Positions 34,433 through 46,845 of a stretch of 64,000 nt of DNA are shown piece after piece. Below the pieces are notes generated by a model. That model was given only the letters and a program-made list of their open reading frames with translations. It was not told the origin of the DNA and ran no database searches. The number at the start of each line of letters is the position of its first letter. Positions within the stretch are counted from its first letter, which is position 1. Origin of the DNA: Beroe forskalii. Its lineage: Eukaryota; Ctenophora; Nuda; Beroida; Beroidae. A program made the position numbers and the translations under genes. The DNA lies in assembly GCA_011033025.1 (NCBI GenBank), contig WFMF01000004.1:1054001-1118000 (forward strand), given 5' to 3'.

Positions 34433-35298
34433 TCACGTGATTGCTCCCCTCCAGCCCCCCGAGTCCTGATGTCTGGGGTTTGTTTGCAGTACATTATCTG
34501 TGAAGAAAGACTTTATCCCCTCGTCCCTGTAAACCTTCCCCTCGTTGTGATAACTCTGATGGTGCCGCGGTAACGCTCCCGTGCTCTTATACTCAGCACC
34601 ATAGGTACCATGGTTACCATAGTTACCATGGTAGTTACCATGGTGATTGTTGTAATTACCATTATACTCCCGATGATTGGTGTTATTAGACCGCTGTATG
34701 TAATCCAAATCCAGAATGTCTGCAGTAGCACCGAACGACTGTGATCTCTTGGCCAGCGTTCCGTTACCATGGTAACCCCCGTGTTGATCATAGTAATTAC
34801 TATCCTGATGACGCATATGGTCGGTTCGAGGAAGTGAGTTATCTGGAGGCGGTCTACTCCTTGGCAGAGATTTAGAGTAATTGTCGCGTCTCTCGTAGTC
34901 TCGTCTGTGATCGTATTCCGGCTGCTGATGGTGGTTGGAGTGGTCTGTTCTCCCCACGCTTGGGATGCGTTGGTAATCAGGCGTCACGCGTTCACGTGAC
35001 CTGTGCTGGTGACTCCTATCGCGTGAGGGGTCACGCGTTACGTCACGTGACATGTCACGTGACATATCACGTGACATGTCACGTGGTTCTGAGCGGTCTC
35101 GGGGTCGGGAGGTGCGGTGGGGGTGTTGGGCTGAGAGTTGCTCCGGTGCGGGTCACGTGATGGAAGGTCACGTGGGGGCGGCTGCGTGAGGTCGCGTGAT
35201 ATCTCACGCGCGCGGGGCGTCCTGTCACGTGAGTGATCACGTGACATATCGGAGGTGTTGTTGGTGGTCCGCGTGGGTGTGTCCACTTTCAGAGCTCG
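34433..35298 (-). CDS. FERM gene last exon, disordered tail with frame break
   Basis: The exon starts at 35298 after TTTTCAG in the frame RALKVDTPTRTTNNTSDMSR and runs through repeated Ser-Arg-Asp. The Ser-Arg-Asp pattern then continues in another frame (MSRDMSRDMSRDVTRD, from 35077) to TGA at 34433-34435. The exon length of 866 is not a multiple of three, so one base is missing or two are extra between about 35160 and 35080, where GGTGGGGGTG lies on the plus strand. Farther on, the tail has RSQSFGATADILDLDYIQ, a His/Asn/Tyr/Gly-rich stretch and the end SGGWRGAIT. A homopolymer error in the assembly is the simplest reading. Confidence 0.75.
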
Positions 35299-38200
35299 CT
35301 GAAAATACGAGAGTTGAAAGTACTGCTAAAACCACGAGAGAAATAGTTGGAATTACGGCTAAAGTCATGAGAGTTATTGGTAGAAACTTCTATGCAGATA
35401 ATTCAGATTCTCGCTTGAAGTAGAATAATTCAGATTCTCGTTTCAATGAGAAATAGAATTAGAACTTTCAGTCTGTGAAGTGTGAACAACTTCCCCAGTA
35501 ATTTGATATTTCGGTCCTTTACTCCTTCACAAAGACGTTTATAGAGCCATTAAACCTCACCGAGAAAGTTTGTTATGGCTGTAACATACACGCCATCGGT
35601 AAATATCCAACTTTTAATGCTATTGAATTTCTAAATTTACAACACAGCACTCACATAAGTGACACGCACCAATCTTGAATAACAGCAGCAATACTCAGAT
35701 TTTCACATAGAGACCACGTCCATTCCTAACCCTTCTAATTTGCCATTTGTAAAAGAAGACGGAAAATCACCCCAACCTGACTAGCTGATCTGACGAGTGT
35801 CCCATCCCTCTCCAGCGCAGGGAGTGTCTTGTAAAAGCCGTGGTGCTCCAAACACACCTTCCAGAGCAGCTTACAGTGCTTCGTCTTGTCCACCAGGAAA
35901 CAGTGTTCCTGCTCACCTCCACCTGACAAAGTAGTGAGGAGAAATGGGTTGGAAAAGTTACATTTATTTAAACTGATTTCAAATTTTCAAATATGAAGTG
36001 ATAGTCTACCTATTATTTCACTAATCACTCCGCCTGCTCCCTGATACTTATTATTATTTTAGGGGCGATGAAGTTAAGGTTTTTCTTTTGGGGGCGCTGG
36101 CACTCATTCCTGTGTGTTTTATTGAAATTTCGGTAAATCAGAATTCTCAGGCTATTTGGAAAGAGCGACTATTTATCCAAAATGCTACTGATTTGAACCA
36201 GTAAGTGACAACACAGATTCTGATAAATCCAAAGTTACACCTTACTAACAGCTTTTAAAACAATAACGGGTGAGGGCATTAGTTCAGCAAGATTTCTTGT
36301 TACTTTACAGCCTTCCTGTAAATTTACCTGGTTGTTTTGAAGCCACTTTGATATAGAACTTCTTCTGGTGGAAACGTAGCTTGGTTATGTAGTGCCAATC
36401 AAACACGTCCCGGACTGTGCTGCCTTGCAACACCTGGATACCAGGAGGAGAAATACCTGAATTATACTGGTGTCAGAGTGGTGTCAGAGTGGTGTCAAAG
36501 CGGTGTCAGAGTGGTGACAGAGTGGTGTCAGAGTGGTGTCAGAGTGGTGTCAAAGCTGTGTTTTAGTGGTGTCAAAGTGGTGTCAAAGTGGTGTCAGAGT
36601 GGTGTCAGAATGGTGTCAAAGTGGTGTCAAAGTGGTGTCAAAGTGGTGTCAGAGTGGTGTCAAAGTGGTGTCAAAGCGGTGTCAAAGTGGTGTCAGAGTG
36701 GTGTCAAAGTGGTGTCAGAGTGGTGTCAGAGTGGTGTCAAAGCGGTGTCAAAGTGGTGTCGAAGTGGTGTCAAAGTAGTGCCAAACAGTCAAGGTCAGAG
36801 TGGTGTCAGATGGTGTCAAGTGGTGTCAGAGTGGTGTCAAAGTGGTGTGGTGTCAGAGTGGTGTCAAAGTGGTGTCAAGTGGTGTCAGAGTGGTGTCAGA
36901 GTGGTGTCAAGGGACAGAGTGATGTCAAGGGTTCGGGATGGTGTCAAGGGTCAAAGTGGTGTCAAGAGTTTGAGTGGTGTCAAGGGCTTGCGATGGTGTC
37001 AAGGGCTTGGGATGGAGTCAAGGGTAACAGTGGTGTCAAGGGATAGGATGTTGTAGAGGGAATATCATTTTCTGGGAATTCACCCCAACTCAGTAACCAC
37101 ACACATGAGAGCTTAGATCACAGTCTCCCATAGAAATACACGAGGTGTAAATCATGTGTGTAATATTTAAGTGGTGTGACTAAATTCAAACCGATTTGAG
37201 TGCATCTTGGCTCAGGTAACAAGTCCATACTGAGAATCAGATTACACACAAATAAGAATTGTATGTGATACAAGTCTGGCAGGGCGTTGTGAATTCAAGC
37301 TGGATACATGGACACGCGCCTATCATGTCCATATTAGGGAGATGAGGAGGGTCTAAACCAAATGGAACCTGATCAGGCAAGTGTCAATGTATCATGGACA
37401 CCGATGAAAACAAACGTCAGCGGTCTACGTTCACTATGGTCCGTAATGAGAATCACACACCTACATACATGCGTGAGGCAATAGGTTTTAAAGTTGCGTT
37501 AAATAAAACACTAGCAATTTCACGAGATATTTGTTATGTGGAACAAAATTTGAGATTTTACGAATCCTTCAATTCCTGTCATTGGTGGTACGGCCGTTGG
37601 AATAGAAGTAAAACCTTCAAAATAAAAAATCTCCATATTTCCGCACCCATGTAAGTTTGAGATGACGTCATCACCAAACGTTAACATTAAACTCCCATAT
37701 TTTAACAAGTTTACCTAGTTTTAGCGCCACCCCGTGCACGTCTCTGACGGACCTGGCATCCACTCCGTAGCCACTCAGCCACTTAGCCTTCTCAAGGTAC
37801 TTCACTTCCACTTCCTCCGGAGTGAGACCCGTGTGCAGGGCGTGCAGTTCTGCTATCTCCTTCTCTAGGTCCTGGGGGAAGGGGGATTAGGGCGTTTAGT
37901 TCTGCTATCTCCTTCTCTAGGTCCTGGGGGAAGGGGGATTAGGGAATAAGATGGTGGGAAGGGGATCAGATAGTGGGAGTATTGTGTCTCCTTCTCTAGG
38001 TCCTGGGGGAAGGGGGATTAGGGAATAAGATGGTGGGAAGGAGATCAGATAGTGGGAGTATTGTGTCTCCTTCTCTAGGTCCTGGGGGAAGGGGGATTAG
38101 GGAATTAGGGAATAAGATGGTGGGAAAGGGATCAGATAGTGGGAGTATTGTGTCTCCTTCTCTAGGTCCTGGGGGAAGGGGAATTAGGGAATAAGATGGT

Positions 38201-41200
38201 GGGAAGGGGATCAGATAGTGGGAGTATTGTGTCTTTTTCACTAGGTCCTGGGGGAAGGGGGATTAGGGAATTAGGGAAGAGGATGGTGGGAAGGGGATCA
38301 GAAAGTGGGAGTAATGTGTCTCCTTCTCTAGGTCCTGGGGGCAGGGGAATTAGGGAATAAGATGGTGGGAAGGGGATCAGATAGTGGGAGTATTGTGTCT
38401 CCTTCTCTAGGTCCTGAGGGAAGGGGGATTAGGGAATTAGGGAATAAGATGGTGGGAAGGGGATCAGATAGTGGGAGTATTGTGTCTCCTTCTCTAGGTC
38501 CTGAGGGAAGGGGAATTAAGGAATTAGGGAATAAGATGGTGGGAAGGGGATCAGATAGTGGGAGTATTGTGTCTTTTTCACTAGGTCCTGGGGGAAGGGG
38601 GATTAGGGAATTAGGGAATAAGATGGTGGGAAGGGGATCAGATAGTGGGAGTATTGTGTCTTTTCCTTCTCTGGAAGGGGGCAGGGAATTAGGGAATAAG
38701 ATGGTGGGAAGGGATCAGATAGTGGGAGTATTGTGTCTCCTTCTCTAGGTCCTGGGGAAGGGAATTTAAGTGCAGGAAAATAAGATGCTTCTTCTAAATG
38801 TGTAGTGGAGAATTTCAGTTTTTCATTGGTTCTTATTAACACTACATTTGGAATAATGAAAAACGAAGCGAATAGTCATCACAATGATGACATCACAAGA
38901 TTTCTCACTAAGATATTTGCACTGAGCATGGGGAGTATTATACTTCGTGGTTGGTATACTTTAAACCCGTGCGAGTAAATTCAATTCATGAATTCATAGC
39001 AGATCGAGAGAGAACCTGTATACATGTTGTGGGTATTAAACCCCGCATACCAACAATAGGTGGTGTAACGTCATCAACTCACTGCATTGCGCTATGATAA
39101 TGACGTCATTTTAACCGCCTATTATTGTTGTGCGGGTATTAGTAGATCCCTAAGTGGGGTTGCCAGGGCAACAAATGAGAGAGTTTGTAGGGATGTGTTA
39201 GAGAGGGGCAGTCAAATACCATGCGTTCTCTGGACATGATGTAAATATGTAGCTGCGAGATGTTTGTTGGGATGTTTGTTGGGATGTTTGTAGGGATGTT
39301 CGTAGGGATGTTTGTAGGGATGTTTGTAGGGATGTTTATAGGGATGTTTGTAGGGATGTTTGTAGGGATGTTTGTAGGGATGTTTGTAGGGATGTTTGTA
39401 GGGATATTTGTAGGGATGTTTGTAGGGATGTTTGTAGGGATGTTTGTAGGGATGTTTGTAGGGATGTTTGTTAGAAGTTTTAGAGTGGTGTTATTTGTGT
39501 GGGATGTAAATAGCGGGTATTGAATGAAGGGTTTAGTAACGAGTAAGAATTGCTAACCGGGATATAACACACGAGGGCCGAAGGCCCGAGTGTAGTTTTA
39601 GAAATTGGTTCCGAAGGCCGAGGTTTTTATTTCAGAGGTTTGCAATTTTACGAGTTATCCTACTACTTATAATTCTTCCTTTGCAAATTGATAAATAAAT
39701 ATATATCTGTCTGTCACAATGATGTATATAGCCACAGACCTCTCTGACACCACTCAGTATCCAATCAACATACCGATGATAGAAATATATACGAAAGTTG
39801 GTGACGTTTGACACCACCAGGTATATTCAATTCACTTATTCAGGCACACTACAGTAAGAACTACAGTACTACATAAGGTTTACAAGGTTTAATATAAAAA
39901 TATGCATTGTACTGTACAATTGCTGAAGCGCTAAATTAGTGAACGTCATTTTAAGGCCCTATTATTCTAGTTAAACTGAATTATGCACCGTAATTACTCG
40001 TAAAAAGGGGATAATTTCAAACACAAGGAAATGTTTTAATATATGATATGAAGCTACAACTGTGCGAAATAAATTATTACGCACTGTTCCACTGCACCAT
40101 GATAAATTATTATGACCTACAGTGCATGTAAATCCTGGTTTTGGCACTTCAGTGCGTAATAATTTATTGCGCACGGTACCCTGGTGCCTATAGGGTTTTT
40201 GAATACATAGCAAAAAATGCCTGGAAGGTGCATAATGATGTGTTGTTTACACGGATTAGTAGTTGTTAAAAAGAATTTAATTGTAGGTAATAATACACGA
40301 GTTGAGTTGTTAAAAAGAATTTAAAAGTTTAAAGTAGTTAATTGTAGGTCATGGCAGAGATGAAAAGACTAAAATAGGAGTGATATAGCATTGCTTTTAG
40401 TCATGTTTTTTACATACGGTAGTAAGATAGTAAGATTCAAAATGCTTGGTTTTAAACTGATTTCACCCCTCACGGATCGGGTCGTTGATTTTAAAAGTTC
40501 TAACCACTGAATCACTGATATTCGAATATTCGAAAGCGTCTATTCTTTAATTATTTTCGAGAGTCCATTTCTGCAGCGATGTTATTTTCTCATTTCGCGC
40601 AAAAATGGCGGCAAAAATAATCAATTCATTATTCAACACTTTAGGATCTGTGATAATTGCATCAAACTTAACAAAGTACCTATATTTTGTGTGATGACTT
40701 TGGATAATTTCATAAACTGCAGAATTCTCTATCTAATCCAACCACACTCCACAGTCATTAGCCAATCAAAAATTATTAAAAACCACCTATCGCCATTGGT
40801 TATGCTAGAAATAATCTATGAGTAAAGGCAATGAAATTAGATTGATGCAGGGTTAAGAATTATATGGTTTTGTAAGGTGTAATTCTATTTGCGCATCACA
40901 TTTCCAAAATGAGGCTGTATCAGATTTCCAGGGTGAAAATTAAGAAAAATTATCAAAAATAAAATATTTGAATAAAACATGCCATATTACAGAATTGAAA
41001 TATCTGTTGTATTTTTCGAATAACCTATCAAAGAAGTGAAAGTGGTCGAGACTAATGAACAACCCTATGGAATGGAAATTCCACGATTGTCCTGTGAGCT
41101 GACGCAGCTGTGGAATTGGCATTCTCCATGGTCGTTTAAATCGTGTTTTTCTTGTTATCATGTGAACATGCAATCGTCACATTTATAATTGAGTCTTCAT

Positions 41201-44035
41201 TACTATAAGGTTAATAAAGAAATCACGCCCCTATTGATAATCTTATAATGTACAATTAAATCTCCCATGCCTAACGACCCTGCATACAGCACCACTAAAG
41301 ACAAAACAGTGAGGACCTCTAAATTTAACCAAGACTAAGGCAAGTATTATACATTGTATATCAAAGGGAGATAATAGGAATGTTGGTCAAGTATATGGCA
41401 AATTTAATGACAGGGCATTATCTTTTAGGTTTTGATATAATGATAGACCCAAGATCATCTTAACATGAATGAAATTGCCAAGAATTTTAACATCAGTAGT
41501 ATATTATGATATACCTACTCTGCTCAGTACATTACTAAAAACCTTCACTTTGAACATGTATATTCCACAGTGCAGTGTGCTTTTTACACATGAGTAGGCT
41601 GCACAGCTCACACCACACTACAAAAAGTAGATTTTAATTAGGGGTGGTAAGGGGTACTTTTAATGTACTTTTACTAATGATTAGCCATTAGGCTGTCGGT
41701 TAGAGATAAGAGGTGATAGGTAGGTACTGGAAATCTCACGGAATTACATTTACAGGGTTTCAGAACAGATCAATTTAAATACCCCTTTAATGTTTCCATT
41801 TTAAAGCAGCATTTGAATTTCATGTACCATCATTTTGCATCTTTAACACCTTCCAAACGGTGTTACGTTTCAAGACGATTCCCACGCTAGCTTAACCCTG
41901 GTACAATTTCATTGAAGAAACTCAATTCTGGAAGCATGCTTACAAAAATCATCTCAAGAAATCCGAACCGAACCAGAAGACTCCGAAACAACCAATCAAA
42001 TCACAGAAAAAGTCCCACGTGACCAATTTAATCCAATAAGATGTATCGAAAGTGACAAACTAAGAGTCTGCATGAGACAAACAATTATCTTGGCCACTGG
42101 GCCCTCCGTATATTTGTGATGTATTATCTCGATCCTTGTGTACTGTAGAATAAAATTAAATAAATCGTCTTTTACTCCCAGAGTCGCTCAGAGATTTCTC
42201 CTTGAAAATAAGATCGATGATTTAATGATGACTGCCAACAAATATGAAGATTGTAGGTGATGATTGCCCCCTATAGGAATGACGTGGTTTGAACAGTGAT
42301 ATCACTGTTCAAACTTAGATCATACCAAAATTCATTCCATCGACACAGTATGAGTAGAGAATAAGCAATGATTTATAATTACACATGTCAAATAGCCAGC
42401 AGTGTAAACATATCCCTTTAAAAACTCCACAATACAACATGCTTGAGGATAACAGAGCTGCTTACTAAGTTACTAAAAATTTCAGTTAAAAAGAGTGAAA
42501 TGGGTGGGGGCTGGAAAGTAAAACTAAAAACACCATACGGAATTATCTGTAATACAGATACAACAATGTTTATTGAAACCAGTGTGTTGCATGAAAAATA
42601 TAAAATAACATGATAAAAAGTGACCAAATTTATATATTCAACACAAGATTGAAGCTATAAGATTTGAATTCTAGAGAATGCGAGACTTTGACCAATGGAT
42701 ACTCACAGTGGGTTGGTTTGGAATGAACTTGAATTCTCGGAGGTATCTGGCCTTGTGTATCGTTGGATCAAAGTCCCCCAGCTCTGACTGAATAACGTAT
42801 GAAGCCAACAGAGCGAGAGTTCTGAAAGGAAAATGGTTGGAATGTGTAGTCTAAAGTTCACCAGAATCAGATAATCAGGTATATTTTATTTGGAATTGAT
42901 TCAATAAACATACAGTGGTTATTGAGTGCGAAGAAATGAGTGCAAAATATTTTATTAAACTAGTCTTTACACAGTGCATCATGAGAGTGAAATTGGCATA
43001 TCGAATATCAACAGTTTGATAAGAGTGTTAAAATATATAAGCCACTTGGACACACTGAGATGCTAGTGATATAATACAGTCCATACAATGGCCACACAAA
43101 TTATTAGGCATAGGTAAAACGAATTTTATCTCATATGTTGTCATTCCTGAAGAAGATACATATAAATTATACACTCCATTGTGACACATCAATTAATCAA
43201 ATCTAAATTCTGCATTTCATCCCAAGTGAAAATTGTGCATCCTAAGCATGGAATCCCACCTGAAAGTGCAAGAAAGTCGCTGCTGAAAGATGTCTTTCTT
43301 GAGCTGTAAGACAAACTGGTAACGAGTGATTTCCTCCAGCAACATGGAACCTGGCTCAGAAACATAGTACTTCACTCTGAACTGGAACTTGTAGGGTGGT
43401 TCATTCTTCATTTGACTCTTGATCTGTAAGATAAAAAAATGGAATAGTCATAATAAAAAGTTTTTACAGCAATGATGGAATGATCAATCATTATCTGCAC
43501 AATGTTTCAGTAGAACAAATTTTTTCATTTGATTCCAAGCCATTGACAAAGGTATGTTAGTAAACTTGGCATAAAACAAGATTTTTCCTCATTTTGTTGA
43601 ACTTGATTGCTTTTAGCATTGACTGAGGGGGACCCCATAGTAAAACACTAAGAATGCAAAAATGGATTCAAATCAGATCTACCTCACACCACTGGTTTAC
43701 TGCCAGTTTCGAGCATACATCATTGAAAATGATTATAATATTTCTCGTCTTCAGAAAACTCCATTTGGTGATAAGGTCATTCCTCAAATTTGATTGTATA
43801 AAGTAGTGTTGTAAAGTTTAAAACTCATTCTTACCTTTTTGTCGAGATCCAGCCACATTGGGTAGCTCTGGTTATCCAGATATAGCAAACCAAAATATTT
43901 GCTTTCATTAGTGAGCTCTAATGACCTCACCACACTTTGGAACAGCACTGATCCTTTTGAGTCTTTAGGAACATCATATGTAGCAACTACATCATCAAGA
44001 AATGTCACATGGCAGCTATGAGCTTTCTTTGACAT
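34433..44035 (-). CDS. Band 4.1/FRMD-superfamily FERM-domain protein
   Basis: Seven minus-strand exons join in phase: 44035-43835, 43423-43260, 42821-42707, 37871-37715, 36456-36328, 35922-35777, 35298-34433. They give about 592 residues. F1 (about 7-85) has HVTFLDDVVATYDVPKDSKG and YFGLLYLD. F2 (about 90-200) has FRVKYYVSEP, EEITRYQFVLQLKKDIFQQR and LEKAKWLSGYGVD. F3 (about 205-300) has VFDWHYITKLRFHQKKFYIK and LLWKVCLEHHGFYKT. FERM proteins of this group link membrane receptors to cortical actin and junction complexes. The tail is disordered and rich in Ser-Arg-Asp and Asn/His/Tyr. KAKWL before YGVD recalls EPB41L5, while the F3 strand recalls FRMD3/5; the subfamily is left open. All introns have GT-AG ends. 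The tail exon has an apparent frame break. Confidence 0.9.
36468..37050. repeat. AGAGTGGTGTCA minisatellite beside FERM exon 5
   Basis: Over 40 units of GTGGTGTCARA type (11-12 bp) begin about 12 bases outside the 5' end of FERM exon 5 (36456), so on the coding strand the array leads directly into the splice acceptor. Long frames of Val-Ser-Glu-Trp-Cys type are shadows. The last part, after 36900, decays into AAGGGTTCGGGATGGTGTC-like units. Confidence 0.92.
37854..38760. repeat. 79-88-bp array seeded by FERM exon 4 acceptor
   Basis: About 12 units occur. Read on the gene strand each has CCCCTTCCCCCAG followed by GACCTAGAGAAGGAGA, which is the real splice acceptor and first 16 bases of exon 4 (37871 downward), then ACAATACTCCCACTATCTG and ATCCCCTTCCCACC. 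Some units carry an extra CTAATTCC. Only the copy at 37871 continues into FERM coding sequence; the others are potential decoy acceptors. Several frames stay open across the units, which explains the apparent small ORFs on both strands. Confidence 0.9.
39045..39140 (+). repeat. Dispersed paired-CRE repeat, copy 6 (longest)
   Basis: CAACAATAGGTGGTGTAACG, GCGCTATGATAATGACGTCA and TTTTAACCGCCTATTATTG form the unit. Inverted similarity continues outward (CCCGCATACCAACAATAGG against AATAATAGGCGGT on the complement), so the full element may be about 95 bp with long terminal inverted repeats. It lies in the FERM intron before exon 4. Confidence 0.7.
39258..39478. repeat. GGGATGTTTGTA 12-bp array
   Basis: About 18 units of GGGATGTTTGTA lie in the intron before FERM exon 4. 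The Met-Phe-Val-Gly frame is a shadow of the 12-bp period. Confidence 0.95.
39481..42706. other. Long FERM intron without genes
   Basis: AT-rich intron sequence between FERM exons 4 and 3. A 28-bp perfect palindrome lies at 42287-42314 (GTTTGAACAGTGAT and its complement). No conserved exon was recognised. Confidence 0.45.
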
Positions 44036-44221
44036 GGACTAATCGCTGACCTCCACTACTGGGCATCAACTGAGTGGCATTTAACTTCGACCTAATGGAT
44101 ATTGGAAAATTTAAATGCTGGTTTTCATGAGGATAACACTATTAGATAAAGAATAGATGTGGATGCTAAAAGTCAAAAATCTCCGAAGAGAGTCAAATAT
44201 TATAGAAATATATAAGCCGAG

Positions 44222-46190
44222 TAAGCACCAATCATTCACCACAGACAAAACCGCAAGCGGTCGTCATAGCAACCCCCTCACAGAGTCACAGGGGCGCCGC
44301 TTTTTAATTGTTTGAGGTTATTTTGATCTGAACATACGTTATTAACCGTTTGAAATAGAAATCATTCGTTAAAATCGTTGGAATAGTAATTTCCCTTATT
44401 TCTACAAAACGTCCGTGTGAACTCACGTGCAAAATTTGTTGTATGGACCTGGAATCATGTTTGTCTATTGCATTGTGACTTTTTTCAATCAAATCAAGTC
44501 GAAAATTTGGTCTTAAGACTCAAATTTCAAATTTGCCTAATTTCTACAAAACGTCCACGTGAACTCACGTGCACTTTATTTCCATGGGCCATTTCTTGTT
44601 CTATTCAAGTATCAAGTAAATCAAAATGTTGATTCAGTCACTATCGTATAGCACAACAGCCCTGCACTTTTGGAATTCGACCCGAAATTGGACTTAGCCA
44701 AATTTTCGACTTTTTTGCGCGGCTCAAATTTACGTTTTTGAGGTGCCACCACACCTTTCTCTTAATTCGGGAAGACTTGAAACTTTTTACCCTTGATATT
44801 TGACTAAGAAAGAACATTGATACGCCTGGAAAAGATGGAGCAATGTTGGTGAGCTGAGATATAGATGCTCAAAGTCACCATATTTTGGCTTAGTAAAGAT
44901 CCTCGATTTTTGAGGCCTCCCACGACCCTCATTTTTTCACCCAATCACCATGAAACTTCTTTTGGCTAAATCTCGAGGTCTAAATGCTACATAAGTCGGG
45001 AAAACATGACGCGGTAGAAAAACTTTTCAGATACAGTGCTTCAAAGTGGTCCAAAAATTACGTTTTTCGCTAAAATCGTGATTTTATCGATTTTGATGAC
45101 GTCATAACAGCAAAAAATCGATCCGCGAAACTTCCTACATAGCCTATTACATTCTCCCATCTTAGTTGAAAAAAACCCGCCCTCGATCAAGGCTCTACCA
45201 TTTGTGGTTCTCGAGATCTCAGCGATTCAAATTTGGTCCAAAATTATCAGCTATATATAAGTATAACACAGACAAAACCGCAAGCGGCTGTCATAGCAAC
45301 CCCCTCACAGAGTCACAGGGGCGCCGCTTTTTAATTGTAAGAGGTTATTATGATCTAAAAATACGTTATTCAGCGTCAAAGATAGAAATAATTTGTTAAA
45401 ATCCTTGAAATAGTGATTTCCCTAATTTCTACAAAACGTCCACGTGAACTCACGTGCATTTCATTTCCATCGGCCATTTCTTGTTCTATTCAAGTACAAA
45501 TTAAGTTAAAATATTGATTCAGTCACTATTGTATTTGTATAGTACAACAGCCCTGCAATTTTGGAATTCGGCCTGAAATTGGACTTAGCCAAATTTTTGA
45601 CTTTTTCGCGCGGCTCAAATTTACGTTTTCGAGGGGCCATCACACCTTTCCCCTTAAATCGGGACGACTTAAAACTTTTTACCCTTGATATTAGATTGAG
45701 AAAGAACATTGATCCATCTGGAAAAGATGGAGCAATGTTCGTGAGTTGAGATATAGATGCTCAAAGTCACCATATTTTGGCCTAGTAAGGATCCTCGATT
45801 TTTGGATGCCTCCCACGACCTCATTTTTTCACCAATCACCATGAAACTTCTTTTGTGGCTAAAACTCGAGGTATAGATGCTACACAAGTCAGGAAATCAT
45901 GACGCGGTAGAAAACTTTTCAGATACAGTGCTTCAAAGTGGTCCAAAATTACGTTTTTCGCTAAAAATCGTGATTTCATCGATTTTGATGACGTCATAAC
46001 AGCAAAAAAATCGATCCGCGAAACTTCTTACATAGCCTAAGCCACACTTCCATCTTAGCTGAAAAAAACACGCCCTCGATCAAGGCTCTACCATTTGTGG
46101 TTCTCGAGATTTCATCGTTACAAACTTGGTCCTAAATTATCACGTCTATAAATAAGTATATATTCGTCCTGTGACATCGATACATTACTA
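44222..46190. repeat. Two tandem units of about 1.03 kb
   Basis: The unit starting near 44231 repeats near 45269. Both begin with AACCGCAAGCGGYYGTCATA and GCAACCCCCTCACAGAG, and continue through a TTTCTACAAAACGTCC block, GGACTTAGCCAAATTTT, TTTTGATGACGTCATAACAG and GGCTCTACCATTTGTGGTTC. The end of this unit recurs in diverged form near 47530-47690. No stable coding frame is present. It lies upstream of the FERM gene and could overlap its promoter. Confidence 0.8.
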
Positions 46191-46193
46191 TAA

Positions 46194-46336
46194 ACCACCA
46201 AAACCGTTGTACGGTTGGTCTAGTAACCCCCCGCTGGTTTGGATGTGATCAGCCCATTTTGTCTCTTTTCAGGTTCCGTTGTCACATCCAAACCCGCGGG
46301 GGGTTACTAGACCAACCGTACAACGGTTTTGGTGGT
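46194..46336. mobile_element. Near-perfect hairpin element, 143 bp
   Basis: Arms of about 55 bp start ACCACCAAAACCGTTGTACG and are mirrored with one mismatch (GCTGG against GCGGG); the loop is about 30 bp. Each arm contains CCGTTGTACGG followed by TAGTAACCCCCCGC. It begins the third, diverged tandem unit, and could be a small fold-back element. Confidence 0.8.
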
Positions 46337-46526
46337 GATATCTTGACATATGTAGTTTGAACCCATGTAATTTGCCCAAAGGCAGTTTGGACCCACGTAA
46401 CTTGCCCTCACGTAGTCTGAACCCACGTAACTAGCCCACACGCAAGCCGAACCCACGTAACTCACCCTGACGAAGTCCAAAACTACGTTATTCTAACTTG
46501 GAATTACTAGAATTGATATATTTCTT

Positions 46527-46845
46527 AATTTCTACAAATCGTCCACGCGAACTCACGTGCTTAAATATAGCAACCAGATCTAATTTCACGTACATAAGTC
46601 GTATCTGAACTCATTTCAACGTAACCAAGTCGAAAATCCCGTGTAAATATCAATTTCTTCAAATCCCCTAATTTCTACAAAACGTCCGCGTGTACTCACG
46701 TGCTGAAATATAACAACCAGATCTAATTTCACGTGCAATAGTCGTATTTAAACACATTTCAACTTAATCAAGTCGAAAATCCCGTGTAAATATCAATTTC
46801 TTCAAATCCCCTAATTTCTACAAAACGTCCGCGTGAACTCACGTG
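46527..46845. repeat. Three TTTCTACAAAACGTCC...CACGTG blocks
   Basis: Copies at 46527-46560, 46670-46702 and 46813-46845 share AATTTCTACAAAACGTCC and GYGTGAACTCACGTG. The same block occurs at 44396-44428, 44539-44572 and 45424-45457, and reversed at 59731-59763. The intervening sequence (CAAGTCGAAAATCCCGTGT) is also repeated between the last two copies. Confidence 0.85.

Noticed and set aside
34960..35160. Plus-strand frame rich in His-Val-Thr-Cys
   Set aside because: Complement of the CACGTGAC-type codon repeat in the FERM tail exon.
36478..37056. Repeated Val-Ser-Glu-Trp-Cys-Gln-Ser-Gly frames
   Set aside because: The 11-12-bp intronic minisatellite is open in several frames and lies inside the FERM gene on the other strand.
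37996..38842. Small frames on both strands with repeated PREGDTILPLSDPFP or MVGRGSDSGSIVS
   Set aside because: They are units of the exon-4-seeded array. The first resembles real coding only because it contains the first bases of exon 4.
39260..39523. Met-Phe-Val-Gly repeat frame
   Set aside because: Shadow of a 12-bp tandem repeat, which keeps any frame open.
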